64,000 bases of DNA, taken from Clostridia bacterium (GTDB taxonomy: Bacteria > Bacillota > Clostridia > TANB77 > CAG-508). Of this stretch, positions 36,832 through 44,704 are shown in pieces; within the stretch, counting starts at the first letter, position 1; each line of letters begins with the position of its first letter. Location: the NCBI GenBank assembly GCA_022792395.1, contig JAAWAX010000034.1:30405-94404 (forward strand), read 5' to 3'. The notes under the pieces are model-generated. The model was not told the DNA's origin, did not search any database, and worked only from the letters and a program-made list of their open reading frames with translations. A program made the position numbers and the translations under genes.

Positions 36832-37413
36832 ATGTTATGTGATAATTGTGGTAAAAGAGATGCCAATGTAAAATATTCAGAAAATATAAATGGAAGAAAA
36901 AAAGAATTAAATTTATGTGAGGAATGTAGTAAAAAGCTAGGTATAACTAGTATGGATTTTAGTATGCCAATTGATTTTTCAAGCTTTTTTGGAGAGGTTA
37001 TGGAAGATTTTGCGATGCCAGAACTTATGTCCATGCCACTATTTAATGAAATAAAGGCACTAAAGTGTGATAATTGTGGCTATACTTTTGAAGATATAGC
37101 AAACACAGGAAAATTAGGATGCGGAAATTGTTATGACATATTCCAAGAAAGATTAGACCCAATTATTAGAAGAATGCAAGGAGCCAATCATCATGTAGGC
37201 AGAGTAGGAAAAATAATTGACAATAAAATAGAAGAGAAGATGAAAAATCAAACCAATCCAAGCAAAGAAAATAACAATCAAAAGGAAAGAACTGAAAAAG
37301 AAGTAAAATTAGAAAAATGCCAAAAAGAATTAAAACAAGCTATCAAAGAAGAAAGATATGAAGATGCTGCCAAAATAAGAGATGAAATAAAAAAGATAGA
37401 AAAGGAGGCATAA
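36832..37413 (+). CDS. mcsA: McsA, activator of the McsB arginine kinase
   Basis: A 193-residue protein with two zinc-binding cysteine modules (CDNCGKRD...CEEC near the N-terminus; CDNCGYTF...CGNC at ~75-100) and a C-terminal UVR motif (QKELKQAIKEERYEDAAKIRDEI). McsA binds and activates McsB and modulates CtsR. AAGGAGG precedes the ATG. It is 4 bases from mcsB, so the two are co-translated. The 168-base spacer from ctsR is unusually long for this operon and carries direct repeats. Confidence 0.95.
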   Translation: MLCDNCGKRDANVKYSENINGRKKELNLCEECSKKLGITSMDFSMPIDFSSFFGEVMEDFAMPELMSMPLFNEIKALKCDNCGYTFEDIANTGKLGCGNCYDIFQERLDPIIRRMQGANHHVGRVGKIIDNKIEEKMKNQTNPSKENNNQKERTEKEVKLEKCQKELKQAIKEERYEDAAKIRDEIKKIEKEA

Positions 37414-37417
37414 AGGA

Positions 37418-38431
37418 ATGAATTGGTATTTGCAAAGTAGTGAAAGTTCAGATGTAGCTAAAAGTACAAGAATACGATTTTCAAGAAATTTACATGATTT
37501 TAAATTTAATTTAAATCAAAAAGAAGATATAGAAAAATTAGAAAATAAAATAAAAGAAAGTTTATATGCAATTGGATATGGTTTGAAATTTCTAAAACTA
37601 AAAGATATGGATGATATTACTAAAATGAGTTTAGTAGAAAAGAATTTAATTAGTCCAGATTTTGCTTTGAACAAAAATGAGATAGGCAGTATTTTGATAA
37701 ATGATGAGGAAAATCTCTGTATTATGATAGGAAATGAAGACCATTTAGAAATACAAGTTTTTAATGGCGGATTCGATTTAGAAAATACATTAAATTTAGC
37801 CATTGAAATAGATCAAAAAATAGAAGAAGTATTAGGGTATGCGATTCATAAAAAATATGGTTATTTAACGGCTTGTCCTAATAATGTAGGAACTGGATTA
37901 AGGGCTTCCGTTATGGTACATTTGCCAGCCCTTGCTAAAACGAAAAATACGAAAAAAGTATTAGAAGCGATTAATAGCTTTGGGATTAACATTCGAGGTG
38001 TTTATGGAGAAAATACAGAAAGTACAGGGGATATGTATCAAATTTCGAATAAACAAACGTTAGGAATGACAGAAAAAGAAATTGTACAAAATTTAAAAGT
38101 AATTGTGGATAAAATTATCAAACAAGAAAGACAAGCAAGAAAAATTTTAGCAAAAGATGATATTGCATTAGAAGATTTAATTTATAGAAGTTATGGGATT
38201 TTAAGTAATTGTAAAAAGATTTCTTCAGAGGAAACAAGAAGTTTGCTTTCTAACATTAAGTTAGGAACAGATTTAGGAATTCTAAAAGAATTAACAGATT
38301 TAAAAATACAAAAGTTATATCTTTATACCAAACCTGCTAATTTACAGAAGTTTTTAGGAGAACAGTATGAGGCTTTAGAAAGAGATATTAAAAGGGCAGA
38401 GGTGGTAAAGCAGATTTTGGAGGAAAAATAA
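37418..38431 (+). CDS. mcsB: Protein arginine kinase McsB
   Basis: A 337-residue ATP:guanido phosphotransferase-family kinase that phosphorylates protein arginines, marking them for ClpCP. Landmarks: STRIRFSRNL near the N-terminus, the CPNNVGTGLRASVMVHLPAL active-site stretch (~residues 152-171), and GENTESTGDMYQISN. Length is normal. AGGAGG and AAAGG lie just before the ATG. The phosphatase gene at 15928 is in the same family as the phosphoarginine phosphatase YwlE but probably of the tyrosine type. Confidence 0.96.
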   Translation: MNWYLQSSESSDVAKSTRIRFSRNLHDFKFNLNQKEDIEKLENKIKESLYAIGYGLKFLKLKDMDDITKMSLVEKNLISPDFALNKNEIGSILINDEENLCIMIGNEDHLEIQVFNGGFDLENTLNLAIEIDQKIEEVLGYAIHKKYGYLTACPNNVGTGLRASVMVHLPALAKTKNTKKVLEAINSFGINIRGVYGENTESTGDMYQISNKQTLGMTEKEIVQNLKVIVDKIIKQERQARKILAKDDIALEDLIYRSYGILSNCKKISSEETRSLLSNIKLGTDLGILKELTDLKIQKLYLYTKPANLQKFLGEQYEALERDIKRAEVVKQILEEK

Positions 38432-38467
38432 AAAAGCCTCATGTTAAAGTAAGGAGAGTGATTTTTA

Positions 38468-40918
38468 ATGACATATAAATTTACCAATAGAGCCAAAAAG
38501 GCAGTCGAATTGGCAAACGAAGTAGCCATAGAATTAGGACATAATTATATAGGAACAGAACATATCTTATATGGTTTATCCAAAGAAGGAAGTGGGGTGG
38601 CTTCCAAAGTATTAGCCAATCAAGAAGTAACACCAGATGAAGTAATTGACAAGATGATAGAATTAATTGGACAAGAGGAGCCAATTAGTGAGACATTAGG
38701 ATTTACCCCACGAACCAAACGTGTATTGGAAAATGCCTTTATTGAGGCAAGAAAATTGGGATATAATTATATAGGAACAGAACATTTGTTAATAGGAATT
38801 TTAAGAGAAGGAGACTGTATAGCAGCTAGAATTTTATTAGAATTAAATGTAAATATTCCAAGATTATATAATGAAATTGTAAAAGTAATTAATGAAGGAG
38901 AAGACTTACAAGGTGAAGACAAAAAAGAAACCACAGAAAGAAAGACAGGAAGTTATAATCAAACTACTACTTTGAATCAATTTGGAGAGGATTTGACAAA
39001 AAAAGCAACAGAGGGTAAATTAGATCCTATTATTGGAAGAAAAGAGGAAATAGAAAGAGTCATTCAAATTTTGTCTAGAAGAACGAAAAATAATCCTTGT
39101 TTAATTGGAGAACCAGGAGTAGGAAAAACAGCAGTAGTAGAAGGATTAGCACAAAAAATAGTAGCAGGGGATGTTCCTGAAATATTAAAAGACAAAAGAG
39201 TAGTAAGTATGGATATTTCTGGCATGGTAGCAGGGGCAAAATACAGAGGAGATTTTGAGGAAAGAATTAAAAAAGCATTGTCTGAAGTTAAAAAAGTAGG
39301 AGATGTGATTCTATTTATTGATGAAATGCATACAATTGTTGGGGCAGGAGCAGCAGAAGGTGCTATTGATGCAGCTAATATCTTAAAACCACTATTAGCA
39401 AGAGGAGAAATCCAATTAGTAGGTGCTACTACTTTAAATGAATATCGAAAATATATTGAAAAGGATTCAGCATTAGAAAGAAGATTTAGTCCAGTTAATG
39501 TTAATGAGCCAAGTGAAAAAGATACCATAAAAATCCTAAAAGGAATTCGAGATAAATATGAAGCACATCATGGCGTGAAAATAACAGATGAAGCAATTGA
39601 ATCAGCAGTAAGTATGTCAGTTCGATATATTAATGATAGATTTTTACCAGACAAGGCCATTGACTTAATTGATGAAGCGGCTTCGAGAGTAAAATTGAAA
39701 ACATTTACAGAGCCAGACAATTTAAAAGAACTAGAAGAGCAAATAGAAGAAGCCAAAAAAGATAAAGAAGAAGCAGTTAGAACGCAAAAGTTTGAAAAGG
39801 CAGCAACTTTAAGAGATAAAGAAAAAGAATTAAAAGAAAAATATGAAAAGGAACAAAAGAAATGGAAAAATAAAAATACAAAACAAGTAACGAATATAGC
39901 AGAAGAAAATATAGCAGAAGTAATTAGTAATTGGACAGGAATACCAGCTAGTAAAATAACAGAAGATGAAAATATTAGATTAAAGAATCTAGAAAAAAAT
40001 CTTCATGAAAGAGTAATTGGACAAAATGAGGCAGTAGAGGCAGTAGCCAAAGCAATTCGTAGAGGAAGAGTTGGCTTAAAAGATCCCAAAAGACCAATTG
40101 GTTCGTTTCTTTTCCTAGGACCAACAGGTGTTGGAAAAACAGAATTGTCAAAAGCATTGGCAGAAAGTCTATTTGGCGATGAAAATGCTATGATTAGAGT
40201 CGATATGTCTGAATTTATGGAACCACATTCAGTCTCTAAATTAATTGGTTCGCCTCCAGGATATGTAGGCTTTGATGAAGGTGGTCAATTAACAGAAAAA
40301 ATAAGAAGAAAACCATATTCCGTTATTCTATTTGATGAAATTGAAAAGGCTCATCCAGATGTCATGAATATGTTGTTGCAAATATTAGAAGATGGGCGTT
40401 TGACTGATAGCCAAGGAAGGACCGTAAATTTCAAAAATACTGTTATTATTATGACATCTAATATTGGAGCAAGACTTATTACAGATAAGAAATCATTAGG
40501 ATTTAGCCAAGCAACAAAAGGAGAAGATGATAGCAAAAAAGAATATGAAGAGACCAAAAAAGAAGTCATGGAAACTTTAAAAAGAGAGTTAAGACCAGAA
40601 TTTATTAATCGTATTGATGAAATTATTGTGTTCCATAAATTAACGGATGAAGAAATTGGTCAAATTATTGATATTATGCTAAATGAAGTGATTAAGAGAT
40701 TAGAAGTACAAAAAATAAAAATAGAATTAGAACCAGAAGTAAAGAAATTGATTGCTAGTAAAGGAATAGATAAAAATTTTGGAGCAAGACCTTTAAGAAG
40801 AACTATTCAAAGCGTGTTAGAGGATAAGTTAGCAGAGGAAATTTTAGATGGCAATTTGAAGAAAAGTAAGCTTACAAAAGTTGGGGTACAAGAGGAGAAA
40901 ATTGTAGTAAAGAAATAG
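38468..40918 (+). CDS. clpC: ATP-dependent Clp protease ATPase subunit ClpC
   Basis: An 816-residue AAA+ unfoldase. It has an N-domain with two Clp repeats (1-~145), a first ATPase (Walker A GEPGVGKTAVVEG ~residues 211-220) and a mid UVR-bearing coiled coil (EAVRTQKFEKAATLRDKEKEL). A second ATPase follows, with Walker A GPTGVGKTELSKA and SPPGYVGFDEGG, and a C-terminal D2-small domain. It delivers phosphoarginine-tagged and adaptor-bound substrates to ClpP, encoded ~15 kb away in this window. It starts 36 bases after mcsB with AAGGAG and ends before a strong hairpin terminator. Confidence 0.97.
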   Translation: MTYKFTNRAKKAVELANEVAIELGHNYIGTEHILYGLSKEGSGVASKVLANQEVTPDEVIDKMIELIGQEEPISETLGFTPRTKRVLENAFIEARKLGYNYIGTEHLLIGILREGDCIAARILLELNVNIPRLYNEIVKVINEGEDLQGEDKKETTERKTGSYNQTTTLNQFGEDLTKKATEGKLDPIIGRKEEIERVIQILSRRTKNNPCLIGEPGVGKTAVVEGLAQKIVAGDVPEILKDKRVVSMDISGMVAGAKYRGDFEERIKKALSEVKKVGDVILFIDEMHTIVGAGAAEGAIDAANILKPLLARGEIQLVGATTLNEYRKYIEKDSALERRFSPVNVNEPSEKDTIKILKGIRDKYEAHHGVKITDEAIESAVSMSVRYINDRFLPDKAIDLIDEAASRVKLKTFTEPDNLKELEEQIEEAKKDKEEAVRTQKFEKAATLRDKEKELKEKYEKEQKKWKNKNTKQVTNIAEENIAEVISNWTGIPASKITEDENIRLKNLEKNLHERVIGQNEAVEAVAKAIRRGRVGLKDPKRPIGSFLFLGPTGVGKTELSKALAESLFGDENAMIRVDMSEFMEPHSVSKLIGSPPGYVGFDEGGQLTEKIRRKPYSVILFDEIEKAHPDVMNMLLQILEDGRLTDSQGRTVNFKNTVIIMTSNIGARLITDKKSLGFSQATKGEDDSKKEYEETKKEVMETLKRELRPEFINRIDEIIVFHKLTDEEIGQIIDIMLNEVIKRLEVQKIKIELEPEVKKLIASKGIDKNFGARPLRRTIQSVLEDKLAEEILDGNLKKSKLTKVGVQEEKIVVKK

Positions 40919-40973
40919 TGTAAAAGTTTGAAGAAATAAGAGAAGAAAAGTAAAGGTTAATAACATTTAATAA

Positions 40974-41002
40974 AAGAAAGCCATGGTCACATGGCTTTCT
41001 TT
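40974..41002. terminator. Bidirectional terminator between clpC and the cupin gene
   Basis: Perfect 12-base arms AAGAAAGCCATG / CATGGCTTTCTT with a 4-base loop. The minus-strand cupin stop codon lies in the loop. Confidence 0.88.
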
Positions 41003-41262
41003 ACGGATAACAGATACTTAATTTTATTGCTGTCATTGACAAAGTCATGACTTTCGCCTTTTGGACAGAAATAGGTTTCGCCAGTTTCTTCATCCAAGTA
41101 CCATTCACAATCAAATTTATGTGGATGTAATGGAATGCTAGAGTGCGGCATCATCTTAATCCGACCAAAAGTATAAGTATCATTTTGGGATAAGTTCATA
41201 ACAAAAACTTCTCCCTTAACACCATCCTTAAGGAGTGGCTCCCATCTTGTTTCCTTGTTCAT
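40987..41262 (-). CDS. Small cupin-fold protein, contains an in-frame CGG
   Basis: A 91-residue single-domain cupin: a start region (WEPLLKDGVKGEVFVMNL), then FGRIKMMPHSSIPLHPHKFDCEWYL, in which SIPLHPH and CEWYL fit the first cupin motif, and CPKGESHDF the second. A metal could be held by the two His and the Glu. No substrate is known. It contains the only in-frame CGG in the window that is not followed by a frame change (the Arg of FGR); a +1 shift there would stop translation three codons later. It is divergent from dxs, with a good promoter and AAGGAGG before the ATG. Confidence 0.85.
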   Translation of the reverse strand: MNKETRWEPLLKDGVKGEVFVMNLSQNDTYTFGRIKMMPHSSIPLHPHKFDCEWYLDEETGETYFCPKGESHDFVNDSNKIKYLLSVKKAM

Positions 41263-41305
41263 AATGTATCCTCCTTAATTTCAAGAATTTTTTCCTGCTG
41301 ACACT

Positions 41306-41334
41306 ATTATAACATAAATTCACATAAAGTGCAA
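41306..41334 (-). promoter_or_regulatory. Sigma-A promoter of the cupin gene
   Basis: Minus-strand TTGCAC and TATAAT hexamers with a 17-base spacer, ~45 bases before the start codon. Confidence 0.75.
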
Positions 41335-41371
41335 AAATATAAAATGAAAAAATAGAATAGCAAGAGAAGAT

Positions 41372-41399
41372 TTGCAAAAGCCAAAAAACATGATATAAT
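41372..41399 (+). promoter_or_regulatory. Sigma-A promoter of dxs
   Basis: TTGCAA and TATAAT with a 16-base spacer and a TGA extended -10, ~30 bases before the dxs ATG. Confidence 0.78.
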
Positions 41400-41428
41400 A
41401 ATGCTATTAAAAATAAAAGGTGATAAAA

Positions 41429-43318
41429 ATGTTAGAAAAAATCAACTCGCCAGAGGATGTAAAAAGATTAAACACCGAAGAAAAAAAACAATTAGCAGAA
41501 GAAATAAGAAAATACATCATAGAAATCGTATCAGAAAATGGAGGACATTTAGCTTCTAATTTAGGAGTAGTGGAATTAACGATTGCACTACATAGCATAT
41601 TTGACTTACCGAAAGATAAAATTGTATGGGATGTAGGACATCAAACTTATGTACACAAAATCATAACAGGAAGAAGAGAAGAATTAAAAACATTAAGAAA
41701 GCTAAATGGAATCGCAGGATTTCCAAAAAGTAAAGAATCCGATACAGACTGTTTCAATACAGGACATAGTAGCACTTCTATTTCTGCTGCACTTGGTATG
41801 GCGAGAGCAAGAGATATAAAAGGAGAAGATAATTCTGTTTTAGCTATTATAGGAGATGGGGCATTAACAGGAGGAATGGCACTAGAAGCTTTAAATGATA
41901 CTGGCTGGAGTCAAACTAGGATGACCGTTATTTTAAATGACAACGAAATGAGTATCTCCAAAAATATTGGTGGCATTAGTATGTTACTTAGCAAATTAAG
42001 AACCAAAAGAACCTATAACAAATCAAGTGATGTAGCAAAAAAAGTTATTTTAAAAATACCAGGGATTGGAAAACCAATTGTAAAAATAGTAAGAAGAATG
42101 AAAAGAAGTATTAAACAATTAATTATTCCAAAAATGTTTTTTGAAGATATTGGTTTTCGCTATCTAGGACCAGTAAATGGGCATGACATGGAAGAATTAG
42201 AGAGAATGCTTAAAATTAGTAAGCAACTAGAAGGTCCGGTTTTAATTCATGTTTTAACTAAAAAAGGGAAAGGATATCCAATCGCAGAACAAAATCCAGA
42301 TAAGTTCCATGCAACTTCGCCTTTTACGATTGAAACAGGAGAAAGTAAAAAAGAGAAGAAAAAAGATTATTCAAAAGTATTGGGGGAAAAACTGGTAGAA
42401 CTAGCTAAAAAGAATGACAAAATAGTTGCCATTACAGCTTCTATGAAGGATGGAACAGGATTAACGAAGTTTGCTAAACAATTTCCAAAAAGATTTTTCG
42501 ATATAGGAATTGCAGAACAACATGCTATTGGAGTAGCAGCAGGAATGGCAAAAGAAGGTGTGATTCCAGTTGTGCCAATTTATTCTTCTTTTTATCAAAG
42601 AGCGTACGACCAAGTGATTCATGATGTAGCAATTCAAAACTTACCTGTTATTATGTGTGTAGATAGAGCTGGTGTTGTAGGGGCAGATGGAGAAACACAT
42701 CAAGGAACTTTAGATATGTCATTTTTTCGATTAGTTCCTAATTTAACCATCATGGCACCAAAAGATTTTAAAGAATTAGAAGCTATGTTAGAATTTGCTG
42801 TTAGCTTAAACAAGCCAGTAATAATACGCTATCCAAGAGGTGGAGAAGATGAGAAAAAACTAGAAAAACAAGAAAAACTAGAATTAGGAAAAGCCGAAAT
42901 ATTAAAAGAAGGAAAAGACTTAAGTATTTTTGCAATTGGAAAAATGGTAGCAAGAGCGATGAACCTAGCAGAAAAAATAGAAAAAGAACAGCCAGATATG
43001 ACTGTAGAAGTAATTAATGTTAGGTTTTTAAAACCAATTGATAAGGAAACCATAAAACAGTCAATTCAAAAAACGAAACAGGTAATAACCATAGAGGATG
43101 GAACCATTATCAATGGTTTAGCAACAGCAGTACAAGAAATGATTTTAGAAGAAGAGTTACAAGAAATAAAAGTAAAGAATTATGCCTATCCAGATAAATA
43201 TATTGAACATGGAGCAGTAGAAGAATTAGAAAAAATTTATGGTTTAGATATCGAAACTATGAAAGGAGATTTTGAAAACATTTTCTTGAATAGCGATTGT
43301 AAAAAAGTGACAAAATAA
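41429..43318 (+). CDS. dxs: 1-Deoxy-D-xylulose-5-phosphate synthase
   Basis: A 629-residue thiamine diphosphate enzyme that condenses pyruvate and glyceraldehyde 3-phosphate in the first step of the MEP isoprenoid pathway. NGGHLASNLGVVELT, WDVGHQTYVHK and GDGALTGGMALEALND (ThDP/Mg site) are followed by the central FDIGIAEQHAIGVAAGMA and YSSFYQRAYDQ motifs. The ATG at 41429 has AAAGGTG 6-7 bases upstream; the GTG at 41420 overlaps that site. It has its own promoter. ylmH follows within ~40 bases. Confidence 0.96.
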   Translation: MLEKINSPEDVKRLNTEEKKQLAEEIRKYIIEIVSENGGHLASNLGVVELTIALHSIFDLPKDKIVWDVGHQTYVHKIITGRREELKTLRKLNGIAGFPKSKESDTDCFNTGHSSTSISAALGMARARDIKGEDNSVLAIIGDGALTGGMALEALNDTGWSQTRMTVILNDNEMSISKNIGGISMLLSKLRTKRTYNKSSDVAKKVILKIPGIGKPIVKIVRRMKRSIKQLIIPKMFFEDIGFRYLGPVNGHDMEELERMLKISKQLEGPVLIHVLTKKGKGYPIAEQNPDKFHATSPFTIETGESKKEKKKDYSKVLGEKLVELAKKNDKIVAITASMKDGTGLTKFAKQFPKRFFDIGIAEQHAIGVAAGMAKEGVIPVVPIYSSFYQRAYDQVIHDVAIQNLPVIMCVDRAGVVGADGETHQGTLDMSFFRLVPNLTIMAPKDFKELEAMLEFAVSLNKPVIIRYPRGGEDEKKLEKQEKLELGKAEILKEGKDLSIFAIGKMVARAMNLAEKIEKEQPDMTVEVINVRFLKPIDKETIKQSIQKTKQVITIEDGTIINGLATAVQEMILEEELQEIKVKNYAYPDKYIEHGAVEELEKIYGLDIETMKGDFENIFLNSDCKKVTK

Positions 43319-43358
43319 AAAGAAAAAGGCTGGATTTGTACGATTTGGGAAGGAAAGG

Positions 43359-44168
43359 ATGAAAATGGACAAACAACAGTTATTAAAAGATTATAAGAAA
43401 CAAGAAGATAAAATATGTTTATCACAAGTGTTGGATAAAATAGAATTTTCAAAGGTAAAGGATAAAATAGAATGTACTGACTTTTTAGATATGTATCAAG
43501 TATCTTTAGTAGAGAACTTTTTAAGAAAAATAAAAATTCAAAACTATAAATTATATGGTGGCTATGAGGAATCAGAAAGAAAAGTTCTAATTGTTTATCC
43601 AGAAAAATATGATGAAAAAATGTTAGAAAAGAATTACAACAAAATAGTAAAAATAGTAAGAGTAAGATTATCAGAAGAAGAAAAAGGGAAGTATTCTCAT
43701 AGAAATTACCTAGGTGGAATTGTTAAATTAGGTTTAAAAAGAGAAAAAGTAGGAGACATCATTGTCTATGAAGAGGGAGCAGATATTATTACAGTAGAAG
43801 ATTTTGCTGACATTTTAAAACAACAATTACCATCTTTAACTAGATTTGAAAATAGTGAAGTAATAGTAGAAGAGATACAAAATTTGCAAAAAAGAGAAGT
43901 AAAAGTAGAAAATATAAAAATTATTGTTCCTTCTTTGCGATTAGATAATTTTGTTTCAGATTTAGCTAAAACTTCTAGAAGTAAAGCGGTCCAAATCATA
44001 GACCAAGAACGAGTTTTTGTAAATGGAAAAAATGAAACAAAGGCTTCTAAATTATTAAAATTAAATGATGTGATTACGATTAGGGGAAAAGGTAGATTTG
44101 TTATTAAGGAATTGGCAGGAACTACTAGAAGCGGAAGAACCATAGTAGTCATAGAGAAATATGTGTAA
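43359..44168 (+). CDS. ylmH: YlmH-type S4-domain RNA-binding protein
   Basis: A 269-residue protein: an N-terminal YlmH domain (~40-180, with LYGGYEESERKVLIVYP and HRNYLGGIVKLGLKREKVGDI) and a C-terminal S4 RNA-binding domain (SLRLDNFVSDLAKTSRSKAV...VFVNGK...). YlmH binds 50S ribosomes and acts in ribosome-associated quality control in B. subtilis. It is often in the cell-division ylm cluster; here it follows dxs. Two ATGs, at 43359 and 43365, share the GGAAGGAAAGG site, so the start is uncertain by two codons. Confidence 0.9.
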   Translation: MKMDKQQLLKDYKKQEDKICLSQVLDKIEFSKVKDKIECTDFLDMYQVSLVENFLRKIKIQNYKLYGGYEESERKVLIVYPEKYDEKMLEKNYNKIVKIVRVRLSEEEKGKYSHRNYLGGIVKLGLKREKVGDIIVYEEGADIITVEDFADILKQQLPSLTRFENSEVIVEEIQNLQKREVKVENIKIIVPSLRLDNFVSDLAKTSRSKAVQIIDQERVFVNGKNETKASKLLKLNDVITIRGKGRFVIKELAGTTRSGRTIVVIEKYV

Positions 44169-44178
44169 GTTTTAGGTT

Positions 44179-44212
44179 ATGTCGAAAAAAGTCGATGGCT
44201 TTTTCTTGACAA
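44179..44212 (+). terminator. Terminator-like hairpin after ylmH
   Basis: GTCGAAAAAAGTC pairs imperfectly with GGCTTTTTCTTGAC; the apex is GATG. Confidence 0.45.
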
Positions 44213-44290
44213 ACCTTTTTTAGGCATATATAATTCATCTATTAACGGTAGATAATTTCTTTATTATTGAAAGAAGGGAGGCGATAAAAA

Positions 44291-44662
44291 ATGAAAGAAG
44301 AAACTAATATGATAATAGAAAAGTTAACAGAAATAATTGAAAAACAAAATATAATGTTAGAAAAACAAGATATAATGGAGAAAAGACAAGACAGAATGGA
44401 AAAAAGGCAAGATAAAATGGAAGCAAGACAAGACAAAATGGAAGAAAAACAAGATGCTATGCAAGAAGAATTAATACGAATTGGAAACACAGTAACAAGA
44501 ATTGAATATGAACATGGACAAAAACTAGATTTAATATTAGATGTTTTAATAGGTCATGGAGAAAAATTAGAAGAACATGATAAAAGATTTGAAAAAAATG
44601 AAAAAATATTAGAAATGCATGGACACAGAATATATGCATTAGAACAAAGAAAAGCTACATAA
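44291..44662 (+). CDS. Coiled-coil protein with tandem seven-residue repeats
   Basis: A 123-residue protein, almost entirely helical. Residues ~20-58 contain perfect-looking heptads of the form EKRQDRM / EKRQDKM / EARQDKM / EEKQDAM, then a longer coiled-coil half (RIEYEHGQKLDLILDVLIGHGEKL). The heptad DNA is itself a tandem 21-base repeat, open to slippage. Similar short coiled-coil proteins occur in phage and accessory regions, but I recognise no named family. GGGAGG precedes the ATG. It converges on mutS2 with a shared terminator. Confidence 0.72.
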   Translation: MKEETNMIIEKLTEIIEKQNIMLEKQDIMEKRQDRMEKRQDKMEARQDKMEEKQDAMQEELIRIGNTVTRIEYEHGQKLDLILDVLIGHGEKLEEHDKRFEKNEKILEMHGHRIYALEQRKAT

Positions 44663-44663
44663 A

Positions 44664-44698
44664 AGCCTATTTTTAAGTATGAAATACAAAAATAGGCT
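44664..44698. terminator. Bidirectional terminator between the coiled-coil gene and mutS2
   Basis: Perfect 11-base arms AGCCTATTTTT / AAAAATAGGCT with a 13-base loop, between convergent genes. Confidence 0.85.
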
Positions 44699-44704
44699 AT
44701 AAAA

